Source: JAOUJD01 sp963811265
GTDB taxonomy: Bacteria > Pseudomonadota > Gammaproteobacteria > Burkholderiales > Burkholderiaceae_F
NCBI GenBank assembly: GCA_963811265.1
Contig: CAWEQS010000005.1
Location: 62,001-126,000, forward strand
Direction of reading: 5' to 3'
DNA length: 64,000 nt
The translations under genes and the position numbers were made by a program. The notes below the pieces were generated by a model. That model ran no database searches. It was not told the DNA's origin and saw only the letters and a list, made by a program, of their open reading frames with translations. Shown here in pieces: positions 27,575-37,658 of this stretch (position 1 is the first letter of the stretch; each line of letters begins with the position of its first letter).

Positions 27575-29116
27575 ATGGGAGTCATTCGTTTGCTCGCCGC
27601 GGCATCGCTGGCGTTGGTGGCGCACGCGGCCCTCGCCGTCGAGCCGCTTGCCTGGTTCAGCGAAGGCCGGCCGAGCGTCCAGGCGCAGCAGGCCTTGGCG
27701 CTGCTCGCGGATGCAGCGACCCACGGACTCGATCCAGCGGATTACGACGCCGAACGGCTCGCGCAAGCCGCCGGCAATCTCGCGCTGCAAAGCCCCGTCG
27801 ATTCCGCCGCCCGTGCCACGTTCGAAAGCCGCCTCTCGGCGGCCATGACGCGCTACCTCGGCGACCTTCACAACGGCCGCGTGGCCCCTAACGAGTTGCC
27901 GCGCGGGTATGCGTTGATGCGGAGCGACTTCGACCCCGAGGCGGCGCTGCGCCGCGCCCTCGCGACCGGACGGGTCGCCGACACGGCGCGTGAAGCCGCG
28001 CCGCACTTGGCGCAGTACGAGCGGCTCCGCGAGGCGCTGGCGCGGTACCGCGCGCTCGCCGTTCACCCGGCCTGGAAGTCGTCGTTGCCGCCGCTGCCTC
28101 CCGGCGATCGCGGCAGCCTGCCGAAGCTGGAGCCGGGACAGCCGTATGCCGGCGCGCCGCTGTTGCGCGAACGCCTGGTCGCCCTCGGTGACCTGCCGGC
28201 TTGGACGGCGCCGTCCGCGATCTACGACGAGGCGCTTGCCGATGGCGTGCGCGCGTTCCAGCAGCGCCATGGCCTGACGACCGACGGCGTCATCGGCAAC
28301 GCGACGCTGGCGCATTTGCAGGTGCCGCCCGCCGCGCGCGCGCGGCAACTCGAACTGATGCTCGAACGCCTCCGCTGGACGCCACTGATGCAGGGTCCGC
28401 GCATGGTCGTGATCAACATCCCCGAGTTCGTACTGCGCGCGTACGAGGTCCAGGGCGAGCGCATCGTCGTGCGCGCGACGATGAAGATCATCGTCGGCAA
28501 GGCGTTGAACACACGCACACCGCTGTTCATCGAGCAGATGCGTTTCATCGAGTTCCAGCCGTTCTGGAACGTGCCGCCGTCGATCGCGCGCGGTGAAGTC
28601 GTTCCCCGCCTGCGCCGCGATCCGGCCTACTGGGACCGCGAGGGCTTCGAGTTCGTCGTCGGCAGCGACGTGGTGACCGACCTGTCGCCGACTCTGCTCG
28701 ACGAGGTGCTCGCGGGCCGCGCGCGTATCCGCCAGCGGCCCGGCCCGAAGAACGCGCTCGGGGACATCAAGTTCGTGTTCCCGAACAACGACAACATCTA
28801 CCTGCATCACACGCCGTCGGTGCGGCTGTTCGAGCGCGACCGCCGCGACTTCAGCCACGGGTGCATCCGCGTCGAGCAGCCGGTCGCCCTTGCGGTGTTC
28901 GTCATGGAGGGCATGCCGGGGTGGACCGAGGACCGCATTCGTCAGGCGATGAGTGATGAAGACCCCATGACGGTGCGGCTGGCGGAACCGCTGCCGGTGC
29001 TCATTGCCTATGGAACTGCTATGGTGAAAGAGGGTCGGGTGTATTTTCACGACGACGTCTACGGGCACGATCGACGCCTCGATGCCGCGCTGCGCCAGCC
29101 TCGGCCTGCCCTGTAA
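27575..29116 (+). CDS. L,D-transpeptidase, YcbB (LdtD)-like
   Basis: This is a 513-residue exported enzyme that forms meso-DAP to meso-DAP (3-3) cross-links in peptidoglycan. It has a signal peptide (MGVIRLLAAASLALVAHAALA), an L,D-transpeptidase scaffold domain (about 30-190), a peptidoglycan-binding helical unit (FQQRHGLTTDGVIGNATL) and a C-terminal YkuD domain with the active-site motif DFSHGCIRVEQP, whose Cys is the nucleophile. A capping-loop region with FQPFWNVPPSIARGEVVP matches the YcbB subgroup. ATG 27575 was chosen because it starts the signal peptide. The DUF882 peptidase gene follows after nine bases, as ycbK follows ycbB in E. coli. Confidence 0.93.
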   Translation: MGVIRLLAAASLALVAHAALAVEPLAWFSEGRPSVQAQQALALLADAATHGLDPADYDAERLAQAAGNLALQSPVDSAARATFESRLSAAMTRYLGDLHNGRVAPNELPRGYALMRSDFDPEAALRRALATGRVADTAREAAPHLAQYERLREALARYRALAVHPAWKSSLPPLPPGDRGSLPKLEPGQPYAGAPLLRERLVALGDLPAWTAPSAIYDEALADGVRAFQQRHGLTTDGVIGNATLAHLQVPPAARARQLELMLERLRWTPLMQGPRMVVINIPEFVLRAYEVQGERIVVRATMKIIVGKALNTRTPLFIEQMRFIEFQPFWNVPPSIARGEVVPRLRRDPAYWDREGFEFVVGSDVVTDLSPTLLDEVLAGRARIRQRPGPKNALGDIKFVFPNNDNIYLHHTPSVRLFERDRRDFSHGCIRVEQPVALAVFVMEGMPGWTEDRIRQAMSDEDPMTVRLAEPLPVLIAYGTAMVKEGRVYFHDDVYGHDRRLDAALRQPRPAL

Positions 29117-29125
29117 CGATCGACT

Positions 29126-29686
29126 ATGAGTGACAAGAACCACTGTTTTCGCCGCCGCTTCTTCCTGAAGCACTCCGCCGGCATCGCGGCCGCGAGCATG
29201 CTGCCCGTCGCGCGCACGGCCAGCGCCAGCATCCCGCCACCCAGCGCCCGCGACCTGTCCATGGTCCACACGCACACGCGCGAGCGGATCGCTCTCGTGT
29301 ATGCGGTCGAACAGAGCTACGTGCCGGACGCGCTGTCCACGCTGAACCGCTTCCTGCGCGACCACTACAGCGGCGACATCGGGCAGATCGATCCGCGCCT
29401 GTTCGACCTGCTGCACCAGGTGCGCACCCTCGTCGGCGGCACGCAGCCGTTCGAGGTGATCTCTGGCTATCGCAATCCGGCGACCAACGAGACACTGCGC
29501 ACGACGCGCGGCGGCGGCGTCGCACGCCACAGCCTGCACATGGAAGGCCGCGCGATCGATGTGCGCCTGCCCGGCGTGCCGCTCGCCGACCTGCGCGACG
29601 CGGCGGTGTCGCTCAAGGCCGGTGGCGTCGGCTACTACGCCGACCAGTTCGTGCATATCGACACCGGGCGCGTGCGGCGCTGGTGA
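29126..29686 (+). CDS. DUF882/MepK-like murein endopeptidase
   Basis: This is a 186-residue Tat-exported protein: the N-terminus has RRRFFLKHSAGIAAASML, a twin-arginine signal. The mature part is a peptidase M15-like zinc domain with SGYRNPATNETLR, the HSLHMEGRAIDVR zinc-ligand segment and the final VHIDTG. E. coli MepK (YcbK), the characterised relative, cleaves 3-3 cross-links, which are the ones made by the neighbouring L,D-transpeptidase. The two genes are nine bases apart and clearly form one operon. Confidence 0.92.
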   Translation: MSDKNHCFRRRFFLKHSAGIAAASMLPVARTASASIPPPSARDLSMVHTHTRERIALVYAVEQSYVPDALSTLNRFLRDHYSGDIGQIDPRLFDLLHQVRTLVGGTQPFEVISGYRNPATNETLRTTRGGGVARHSLHMEGRAIDVRLPGVPLADLRDAAVSLKAGGVGYYADQFVHIDTGRVRRW

Positions 29687-29718
29687 TGCGCTGGTAGCGG
29701 GTCCTGCGCCGGTGGACC

Positions 29719-30636
29719 ATGGCCGATAGAACCTTCAGCCGCGCGACCCGGCACTTCGTGGCCGAGCTGGACGAGGCCGCGCAATGGCACATGGCGTGGA
29801 CCCGCATGGTGTTGCGCTGCGCGGTGCTGCGCACGCACCCGGGCGACGACGTGCTGTCGAGCGACGCGCACCACTGCTGCCATTTCGACCGTTGGCTGGA
29901 GAGCCACCGCGAGCGCCTTGCGCACATCGATGCCGCCACGCTGCGGCGCCTCGACCGCAATCACCGGCAGATGCACGACGCCGCGCGCAGCCTCTGCGGC
30001 CGCATCCTGAACGGCGACCCCGGCGGCGCCACCGATCTCGACAACTTCGAACACGCCCAGGCGGGCGTCGTCGCCGCACTGTCCCTGCTGAAGAACGCCT
30101 ACCTTGCGCACAGCGCACGGCTCGACGCCCTGACGGGCCTGCCGCTGCGCCACGGACTCGAGGAAGAGTTCGAGCGCTGCCACGCGCAGGCGCGTCGTCA
30201 CGACGAGTCGCTGGTGGTCATGATGCTGGACCTGGACAACTTCAAGAGAGTCAACGACCTGCACGGGCACGCCGTTGGCGACCTCGCCCTGAGGCATGCC
30301 GCCGCGTTGCTGAAGCACCACTGCCGCGCGGGCGAACCGGTGATTCGCTTCGGCGGAGAGGAGTTCCTCGCCTTGCTGCAGGCAGCGAATCGCGACGCCG
30401 CGCAGCGCGCCGTGCATCGCATCCTGCAGGCCCTGCGCGACAGTCCGTTGAGCCTGCCCGGCGGTGAGAGTCTCGGCCTGCGCGCAAGCGCCGGCCTGGC
30501 CGAGGTCGACGACGACGAGTCGATGACCGACGCGATCGCACGCGCCGACCGCGCGCTCTACGCTGCCAAGTCAGCTGGGCGCGACACCTGGCGCTGGGCC
30601 GGCACACGCGCGGACCCGGCAACGGCCGAGGTGTAG
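29719..30636 (+). CDS. Diguanylate cyclase with N-terminal zinc-binding CZB domain (DgcZ-like)
   Basis: This is a 305-residue cytosolic protein. Residues 1-120 form a four-helix CZB domain whose ligands can be placed at His24, Cys54 (CHFDRWL), His82 and His86 (HRQMH), matching the 3His/1Cys zinc site of E. coli DgcZ. The GGDEF domain follows (about 133-295) with active site RFGGEEF. The position of the inhibitory RxxD site reads RAGE, so product inhibition may be lost. It starts 32 bases after the DUF882 gene and may belong to that operon, which would link c-di-GMP synthesis to wall remodelling. Confidence 0.9.
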   Translation: MADRTFSRATRHFVAELDEAAQWHMAWTRMVLRCAVLRTHPGDDVLSSDAHHCCHFDRWLESHRERLAHIDAATLRRLDRNHRQMHDAARSLCGRILNGDPGGATDLDNFEHAQAGVVAALSLLKNAYLAHSARLDALTGLPLRHGLEEEFERCHAQARRHDESLVVMMLDLDNFKRVNDLHGHAVGDLALRHAAALLKHHCRAGEPVIRFGGEEFLALLQAANRDAAQRAVHRILQALRDSPLSLPGGESLGLRASAGLAEVDDDESMTDAIARADRALYAAKSAGRDTWRWAGTRADPATAEV

Positions 30637-30689
30637 TGGCCGTGCCCGCCGGGCGCGCAGCGGCGCGTCCACCGCTCGGGAACCGCGCG

Positions 30690-32528
30690 CTAGTGCATCA
30701 GCACGTACGTCCCCGGCGCATTGCCCATCGGCGCGTAGTCGCGATGCGGTCCCGGCGGCGCCAGGCGCTCGCCTGACCGTTCGGCCAGCCAGCGCTCCCA
30801 GGTCGGCCACCACGAGCCGTCCTGCGGCTCGTTCCGCGCGAACCACTGATCGGGATCGACGTAACGCTCCTCCGGGGCCTTGGTCGCCACGCGGAAGTGC
30901 CGCGGCGGCCCGTCGGTTCCCGGCGGGTTGACGATGCCGACGTTGTGCCCGCCGCTGGTGAGGCAGAACGCGATGTCGGTGTCCGCGTACAGATGCATCA
31001 TGTACACGGACCTCCACGGCGCGACGTGGTCGCGCTCGGTGCCGACGAGGAAGATCGGTGCGCGGATGTCGCTCAGCGCCAGCGCGCGGCCGTCGTAGCG
31101 GTACCGCCCCGACGCGAGATCGTTGTTCAGGTAGAGCTTGCGCAGGTACTCGGTGTGCATCCGGTGCGGCAGGCGCGTCGTGTCGACGTTCCAGGCGGTG
31201 AGGTCGGTGTGCTTGGGCGCCTCGCCCATCAGGTACTGGCGCACCAGCCGCGACCACAGCAGGTCGTTCGAGTTGAGCAGCGTGAAGGCGCCCGACATCT
31301 GCTTGCCGTCGAGGTAGCCCTGTTCCCACGTCATGTCTTCGAGATACACGAGCTGGCTGTCGTCGATGAAGATCGACAGTTCACCCGCCTCGGTGAAGTC
31401 GACCTCGGCCGCCAGCAGCGTCAGCGACCCGATGCGCTCGTCGCCCGCGCCCGCCATCGACGCCGCGAGCATCGCGAGGAAGGTGCCGCCGAGGCAGTAG
31501 CCGACCGTGTGCACCTTCTGGCCACCGCAGATCGTCGAGACCGCGTCGATCGCCGCGCGGATGCCGAGCCGCAGGTAATGGTCGACGCCGAGTTCGCGGT
31601 CGCGCGCGTCCGGGTTGCGCCACGACAGCATGAACACCGTGTGGCCCTGCTCGACGAGATACCGCACCATCGAGTTGCCCGGCGACAGGTCGAGGATGTA
31701 GTACTTCAGGATCGGCGACGGGACGATCAGCATCGGCTGCGCGTAGACGCTCTTCGTCGCCGGCGAGTACTGGATCAGCTCGATCAGGTCGTTGCGCAGC
31801 ACCACCTTGCCCGGCGTCACCGCGACTTCCTGGCCGGGCCGGAAGCTCGCGCCGTCGGGCGCCGGCTTGCCGGCGAAGGTCGCGAGCGCGTCACGCCACC
31901 AGTCGTGCGCGCCCTGCGCCAGGTTCATGCCGCCCGTTTCCATCGTGCGCGCGATGACTTCGGGATTGGTCGGCAGGAAGTTGGTCGGGCTCAATACGTC
32001 GAGCATCTGCCGCGCGGTGAACGTGACCATCCGCTCGTGATGGCGGCTGACGCCGGCGACTTGGTTGGTCGCGTTCCAGATCCACTGCTGCATCAGCAGG
32101 AAGCTCTGGTGTATCAGGTTGAACGGCGGCTGCTGCCACGCCGGATCGACGAAGCGCCGGTCCTGCGGCAGCGGGTCGATGCACGGCTCGGTCTCATCGC
32201 GCATCGCCTCGAGCGCGTAGAGCGCGTACTTGGCCGCCTTGCGCTGCGCCTTGCTCGCGAGTTCCATCTGCTTGCCGGGCGCAGACGCGAGATGCCAGTA
32301 CCAGTCGGCCCAGGCGCTGACCAGCGACGGCCACGCGATGCCGCGACTCGCGCGCGAAACGGCCGCGCGGATCGAGCGGTCGTAGTTCGCGAGCGGCACC
32401 GGTTCCGCCAGGAACTTCTCGGCGGGCGGATCGATGGCCACGCGCCGCGGAGCGTGGAGCGCGGGAACCTGAGCGGATTGGTCGGCTTTACGCGGGGACT
32501 CGACGAGAGCGAGCGGAACGGCGGACAT
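30690..32528 (-). CDS. phaC: Poly(3-hydroxyalkanoate) synthase, class I type
   Basis: This 612-residue protein polymerises 3-hydroxyacyl-CoA into storage polyester at the granule surface. The lipase-like box reads GYCLGGT with the nucleophile Cys345; the catalytic Asp is in GTERDHVAPW and the His in SGGHNVGIVNPPG. The N-terminal PhaC_N domain (about 110-280) is intact, with PTNFLPTNPEV. The length fits a class I enzyme without a PhaE partner. It is on the same strand as the lipoprotein, YaeQ, thiolase and MarR genes; a thiolase supplies acetoacetyl-CoA for PHB, but no phaB lies here. Confidence 0.93.
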   Translation of the reverse strand: MSAVPLALVESPRKADQSAQVPALHAPRRVAIDPPAEKFLAEPVPLANYDRSIRAAVSRASRGIAWPSLVSAWADWYWHLASAPGKQMELASKAQRKAAKYALYALEAMRDETEPCIDPLPQDRRFVDPAWQQPPFNLIHQSFLLMQQWIWNATNQVAGVSRHHERMVTFTARQMLDVLSPTNFLPTNPEVIARTMETGGMNLAQGAHDWWRDALATFAGKPAPDGASFRPGQEVAVTPGKVVLRNDLIELIQYSPATKSVYAQPMLIVPSPILKYYILDLSPGNSMVRYLVEQGHTVFMLSWRNPDARDRELGVDHYLRLGIRAAIDAVSTICGGQKVHTVGYCLGGTFLAMLAASMAGAGDERIGSLTLLAAEVDFTEAGELSIFIDDSQLVYLEDMTWEQGYLDGKQMSGAFTLLNSNDLLWSRLVRQYLMGEAPKHTDLTAWNVDTTRLPHRMHTEYLRKLYLNNDLASGRYRYDGRALALSDIRAPIFLVGTERDHVAPWRSVYMMHLYADTDIAFCLTSGGHNVGIVNPPGTDGPPRHFRVATKAPEERYVDPDQWFARNEPQDGSWWPTWERWLAERSGERLAPPGPHRDYAPMGNAPGTYVLMH

Positions 32529-32662
32529 GGGGGACTCCGGAGGACGGCGATCGCCGCCCGGCGGCCCCGTACGGACCACGCCGGGCGCAACGCCTTCAGG
32601 ATCGTTCGCGAACCGCGCCTTGCGTTGATCGCTCTCAACGCCCTGCATCGCGCCGGCGCGTT

Positions 32663-33571
32663 TCAGCGCCCCGGCGTGTGCGCCTCGCCGGACGGCGGGA
32701 GGGGCAGCGGAATCGAGAATCCCGGCAGCGGCATCGCCAGCGCCGTGAACTTGAGGTGTCCTACGTAGATCAACGGCTGCTCGACCGGCAGCGACGAGAC
32801 GTCGCCCGCCCGCATGTGCATGATGTCCTCGGGCGACACCCAGTGCGGGCGGGCGCGCGTGATGGGCAAGCCCACAACGCGATACGACTCGAGCACGAAC
32901 TGCGAGCAGAAGAACCGGTCGTCGCCACCGTGGATCAGCTGGAAGGTGGCGAGTGTGGAAAGGCAGGCTTCGCGCAGCAAGGTCGGCACGCCCGGCAGTT
33001 CGCACACCCGCCGCTGCAGCGCGAACGGGGCGTGCATCACCACGCCGACGAAGTCATACGGCTTGCCGACCTGTTCGCGCGCGAACTGGCTCATCCGCTG
33101 CGCGCGCTCTTCGTCCAGCACGGGATGGCGGAACGCCGCGACGACGGTTTCCTCCTGGAGGACGCGATCGATGCTGCGCAGCCGAACGCCCCCGCGCAGC
33201 GCTTCGGCGACCTCGCCGTTGCCCACGTAGATCGCCGCGTGGCTGACCGGCGAGGTCGTCAGGAGGCGGATGCCGGCCGAGGTAATTCCGGGATCGGCCG
33301 ACAGCAGGATGTCGCCGGCCAGCAGTTCGTCGGGCAGCACCAGGCGACCGCCGTCGGTCGGCGTGAGGCTCTTGCGCTGGAACGCGATCGCCTTGCCGCC
33401 TGCGCCGTCGGGGCCGACAGCCTCCTTGTCCTGGATCTGCGTGGCGCAGCCGGCGAGCAGCAGCGCGGCAGCGACCAGTGCGGCGAGCCGTCGACCGGCG
33501 GGCCGATCGCCGGGCCAGCGAACTACCGTCGATGTCCTCACCTGCAAGCTCACGCGAACTCCGCTCCGCAT
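32663..33571 (-). CDS. Lipoprotein with permuted NlpC/P60 (YebB/YiiX-like) hydrolase domain
   Basis: This is a protein of about 300 residues. The N-terminus gives a lipoprotein signal with lipobox LLAGC, so the mature protein is anchored from that Cys. The domain shows the order of permuted papain-like NlpC/P60 proteins: His in SPVSHAAIYVG first, then Cys in DRFFCSQFVLESY. Such enzymes act on cell-wall peptides or on lipids (YaeF/YiiX group). ATG 33571 is used; the in-frame GTG 18 bases later is equally possible and has a GGAG stretch upstream. The PHA synthase gene lies 134 bases downstream. Confidence 0.82.
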   Translation of the reverse strand: MRSGVRVSLQVRTSTVVRWPGDRPAGRRLAALVAAALLLAGCATQIQDKEAVGPDGAGGKAIAFQRKSLTPTDGGRLVLPDELLAGDILLSADPGITSAGIRLLTTSPVSHAAIYVGNGEVAEALRGGVRLRSIDRVLQEETVVAAFRHPVLDEERAQRMSQFAREQVGKPYDFVGVVMHAPFALQRRVCELPGVPTLLREACLSTLATFQLIHGGDDRFFCSQFVLESYRVVGLPITRARPHWVSPEDIMHMRAGDVSSLPVEQPLIYVGHLKFTALAMPLPGFSIPLPLPPSGEAHTPGR

Positions 33572-33612
33572 TGCATCCGCATCATTCCAGGCAGGCGCCT
33601 CGCTCGGCACTG

Positions 33613-34149
33613 CTACGAGCGTCGCGCCGGCGCGACTTCGACGGTCGCCCGCTCGGCTGCGAGCCACACGTGGCCGTCCTGGACGGTGCACGTCAGCGTC
33701 ATCGACCGCGCGGCGAGCGCCTGCAGCGCCTCGGTCTCCACCGCGGTCAGGGTGAACACCTTCAGGTTCGCGAGCCGCGAGAGGGCGGCCGAGTTGTCGC
33801 TCCACCACTGCTCGACGCGCCGCGCCCCGTAGGCCAGCACGACGACCTGCCGCGCGCGCCCGCACGCCTTGCGGATGTCCCTCTCGGCGGGCAAGCCGAC
33901 ATCGATCCACAGTTCGATCACTCCGGTCGCGTCGCGCTGCCACAGGTCGGCCTCGTCCTCGGTCGACAGGCCGCGCCCGAACTCGAGCGCCTCGTCGGCG
34001 TGCAGCGCGAACGCGAGCAGGCGCACCATCAGGCGCTCCTCGGTCTCGGACGGATGGCGCGCCAGCGTCAGCGCGTGCTGCGAGTAGACGCCGCGGTCGA
34101 GATCGGAGACGGTGAGGTCGGTGCGGTAGACGGTGGCGCGCTGGGCCAT
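33613..34149 (-). CDS. yaeQ: YaeQ family protein
   Basis: This 178-residue protein matches YaeQ over its whole length: it starts AQRATVYRTDLTVSDLDRGVYSQHALTLARHPSETEERLMVRLLAF, here shown in pieces, and contains LWIDVGLPAERDIRKACGRA. YaeQ proteins have a PD-(D/E)XK nuclease-like fold but their role is unsettled. The start lies seven bases after the thiolase stop, so the two genes are almost certainly co-transcribed. Confidence 0.92.
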   Translation of the reverse strand: MAQRATVYRTDLTVSDLDRGVYSQHALTLARHPSETEERLMVRLLAFALHADEALEFGRGLSTEDEADLWQRDATGVIELWIDVGLPAERDIRKACGRARQVVVLAYGARRVEQWWSDNSAALSRLANLKVFTLTAVETEALQALAARSMTLTCTVQDGHVWLAAERATVEVAPARRS

Positions 34150-34156
34150 CGGCCGC

Positions 34157-35336
<1,180 letters not shown>

Positions 35337-35379
35337 GGGACGCTGCCGGAAGGAGATCGAACCTGCGAAAGGTTCGATC

Positions 35380-35802
35380 TTAGGTCACCCCACCATCCGA
35401 GAACTCGCGCAGAAGGAGCTGAAGCTCGTCCTGGTGGAGAGCCGCGACGCTGGCGAGCAGCTTCTCTCCTTTCGGCAGGAGGTGAATTTCCACGACGCGC
35501 TGGTCGGTCCGCCCGGGGCGGCGCTCCAGCAGTTCCAGCTTCTCGCAGCGATCGACCAGGGCGACCACGCCGTGGTGATGCGCCTGCAGCCGCTCCGCGA
35601 GCTCGCTGATCGTGGCCCAGTTGCGCCCCGGGAAGCCCATGACGTGCAGCAGCAGCTGGTACTGGAGCGACGTGAGCCCCCAGTCCTTGCACAGCTCCTC
35701 GCTGAACCGCAGGAAACGGCGCAGCCGGTGACGGAAGCGGGACAGGCGCTCGAAGTCGGCCTTGCCGAGGCGGGCGCGTTTGGCGGGTTTCGAGGTTGAC
35801 AT
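35380..35802 (-). CDS. MarR-family transcriptional regulator
   Basis: This is a 140-residue winged-helix repressor. The core reads TSLQYQLLLHVMGFP, then TISELAERLQAHHHGVVALVDRCEKLELLERRPGRTDQR in the recognition helix and wing, with the DxR-type Arg in the wing. MarR proteins of this type respond to aromatic or CoA-thioester ligands. It is upstream of the thiolase on the same strand and divergent from a Yip1-like membrane gene, with a 15-base inverted repeat in the shared gap, so autoregulation and control of both sides is likely. Confidence 0.9.
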   Translation of the reverse strand: MSTSKPAKRARLGKADFERLSRFRHRLRRFLRFSEELCKDWGLTSLQYQLLLHVMGFPGRNWATISELAERLQAHHHGVVALVDRCEKLELLERRPGRTDQRVVEIHLLPKGEKLLASVAALHQDELQLLLREFSDGGVT

Positions 35803-35830
35803 GCGGGGGTCGACGGGCCTATAAATTACA

Positions 35831-35845
35831 TATCATGCCGTGATA
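35831..35845. promoter_or_regulatory. Inverted repeat TATCA-N5-TGATA, probable MarR operator
   Basis: TATCA (35831-35835) and TGATA (35841-35845) form a perfect inverted repeat in an AT-rich stretch of the 94-base gap between the MarR gene and the divergent Yip1-like gene. Size and place fit a MarR dimer site overlapping the promoter. Confidence 0.6.
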
Positions 35846-35896
35846 CTTCTCGGCCCGGCTCGGGCCGAGGCACCGCGTGCGTAACGGAGGCATGCC

Positions 35897-36454
35897 ATGA
35901 GCCTGCTGTCACTTGCCAAGCTTCCGCTTTCGGCCGACGAAGGCTGGCCGGACCTGGTGCGCATTCATCCCGGAATCCTCAAGGTCCTCCTGCTTCTCGT
36001 GCTGCCGCTGTCTCTGCTGCCGCCCGCGATGCTCTACTTCGCTGGAACGCATTATCCCGAGGTGTTCGGGCCGGCAGCGCACCCGCGGAACTGGGCCCTC
36101 GTGGCCGCCGTGTTCCTCGTGGCCGAGCTGGCCACCTTCACGCTGATGGGCTGGCTGATCAGGCAGGTCGGCGACACCAACGGGCTCGCCGTCGACTATC
36201 ACGACTCGTACCTGCTGGCGGCGATCGCCGCCGTGCCGCTCTGGCTTTCGTCGCTGAGCCTGCTGGTCCCGAACCTGGTCTTCAATGCCGCCGTCTCCTC
36301 CGTTGCGCTGGCGCTGTCGTGCGCGCTCCTCTACCAGGGCCTGCAGGCGCTGGGCCGCAAGCGTGAAGCGGTGGTCGCGACGGAAACCGTGCAGATCGTG
36401 ATCGGCGCGGGGCTCATCGCCTGGGCGCTCCTGCTCGTGCTTGCGCTCGTCTGA
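35897..36454 (+). CDS. Yip1-domain-like integral membrane protein
   Basis: This is a 185-residue protein with five hydrophobic segments. It starts SLLSLAKLPLSADEGWPDLVRIHPGI, shown in part, and resembles bacterial YIP1-family proteins of unknown function. The ribosome site ACGGAGG lies six bases before ATG 35897. It is divergent from the MarR gene and shares the probable operator, so it may be a direct target. Confidence 0.8.
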   Translation: MSLLSLAKLPLSADEGWPDLVRIHPGILKVLLLLVLPLSLLPPAMLYFAGTHYPEVFGPAAHPRNWALVAAVFLVAELATFTLMGWLIRQVGDTNGLAVDYHDSYLLAAIAAVPLWLSSLSLLVPNLVFNAAVSSVALALSCALLYQGLQALGRKREAVVATETVQIVIGAGLIAWALLLVLALV

Positions 36455-36544
36455 GAACGGGATCGGGCGGCGTGCACCCACGGATAGCGCGCGGCTCGCG
36501 CGCCGCCTAGACTCGCCGTCCGATCACCACGCGAGGACCACGCC

Positions 36545-36934
36545 ATGGATCCCTACGCCACGCACGGCGCGTTCAGCTGGAGCGAACTGATGACGAGCGA
36601 CGCCGAGGCGGCGCTGCGCTTTTACCAGTCGCTGTTCGGCTGGACGACGGACAAGATGCCGATGCCCGAGGGCGACTATCACGTCGTGAAGGCGGACGGC
36701 ACGTCGATCGGCGGCATCATGAAGATGCCGGCGGCGGCCGGCGGCATGCCGCCGGCATGGGGCTGCTACGTCACGGTGAAGGACGTCGACGCCTGCGCGC
36801 AGCAGGCGACCGCGCTCGGCGGCAAGGTGCTGCACGGACCGGCGGACATCCCGGGCGTCGGTCGCTTCGCGGTGATCGCCGATCCACAGGGCGCCTGGCT
36901 GAACGTGATCACTTACGCCGCGCCGTCGAAATAG
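36545..36934 (+). CDS. VOC-family protein
   Basis: This is a 129-residue vicinal-oxygen-chelate protein. Two modules are seen: GAFSWSELMTSDAEAALRFYQSLFGW with the following strands, and CYVTVKDVDACAQQATALGGKVLHGPADIPGVGRFAVIADPQGAWLNVI, given here in part. The group resembles the CFP32/hydroxylase-like glyoxalases of unknown substrate. The gene stands alone. ATG 36545 follows CGAGGACCACGCC. Confidence 0.86.
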   Translation: MDPYATHGAFSWSELMTSDAEAALRFYQSLFGWTTDKMPMPEGDYHVVKADGTSIGGIMKMPAAAGGMPPAWGCYVTVKDVDACAQQATALGGKVLHGPADIPGVGRFAVIADPQGAWLNVITYAAPSK

Positions 36935-37237
36935 GCGGCGCGCAGGCTCGCCTGCGCAGCGCGCGCGATGGGCTCGTGCACACGGACAACGCGTCGCGCG
37001 AGCGCCAGAGCCCGTACGCCCTCTGAACCCGGGCGGCGGGCAGCGCCCGACGCGAATTGGGTAGCGCTGGCCATGGCCTGCCTGCGATAGCCTGTCCCCG
37101 CAGTCCTGTTTCCAGGAAGCCCCCGAGACGAACGCACGGCCCTGCGCGCCATGGCAGTCGAGGCGCCGCGGGACATCGCGCTTCTTGCGGCGGGCGCCCA
37201 GGGCCCAGGCGAAGGCCCTTTGCGAGGAGGCATACCA
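36935..37237. other. 303-base intergenic region
   Basis: No protein similarity was recognised in any frame. The right end holds the strong GAGGAGG ribosome site of the XRE regulator (37224-37230). An in-frame ATG at 37151 would extend that regulator by 29 residues into this region, but the extension has no domain-like sequence. Confidence 0.45.
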
Positions 37238-37603
37238 ATGCGGAAGACGGGCGTACTGAGCGAGCACTTTCCGGCGCTGCTGAAGTCGAAGCGCGAGGCG
37301 CGGCACATGTCGACCGAGGAACTGGCGGCGCGCATCGGCGTCAGCGGGCAGAAGATCGAACTGTGGGAGCGCGGGTGCGCGCGCCCCGCCCGCGACAAGT
37401 GGGCGAACCTCTCGAACGCCCTCGGCATCACGGTCGAGGAACTGATCCACGGCGTCGCGCCGCGCAAGCCCGCTCCGGTGGCGGACCTCGCCACGCAGGT
37501 CGGCCGCCTCGTCGCCGCTTTCATGGTGTGCGACGCCGCCGACCGGCAAACGCTGCTGCGCAGCGCCGAGTTCCGGGCCCGCGGGCGGTCGATCGCTCAC
37601 TGA
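37238..37603 (+). CDS. XRE-family helix-turn-helix regulator
   Basis: This is a 121-residue protein. Residues 12-65 form a lambda-repressor-like HTH (STEELAARIGVSGQKIELWERG), followed by a short helical C-terminal tail. ATG 37238 has a GAGGAGG site eight bases upstream, much better than the upstream in-frame ATG at 37151. There is no adjacent toxin or antitoxin partner, so it is most likely a stand-alone regulator. Confidence 0.85.
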   Translation: MRKTGVLSEHFPALLKSKREARHMSTEELAARIGVSGQKIELWERGCARPARDKWANLSNALGITVEELIHGVAPRKPAPVADLATQVGRLVAAFMVCDAADRQTLLRSAEFRARGRSIAH

Positions 37604-37658
37604 CCCGCGTGGGCCAGTCCTCCGGTCGCCGTCGAGCGACGGCGGCCGGGTGGCGAGC

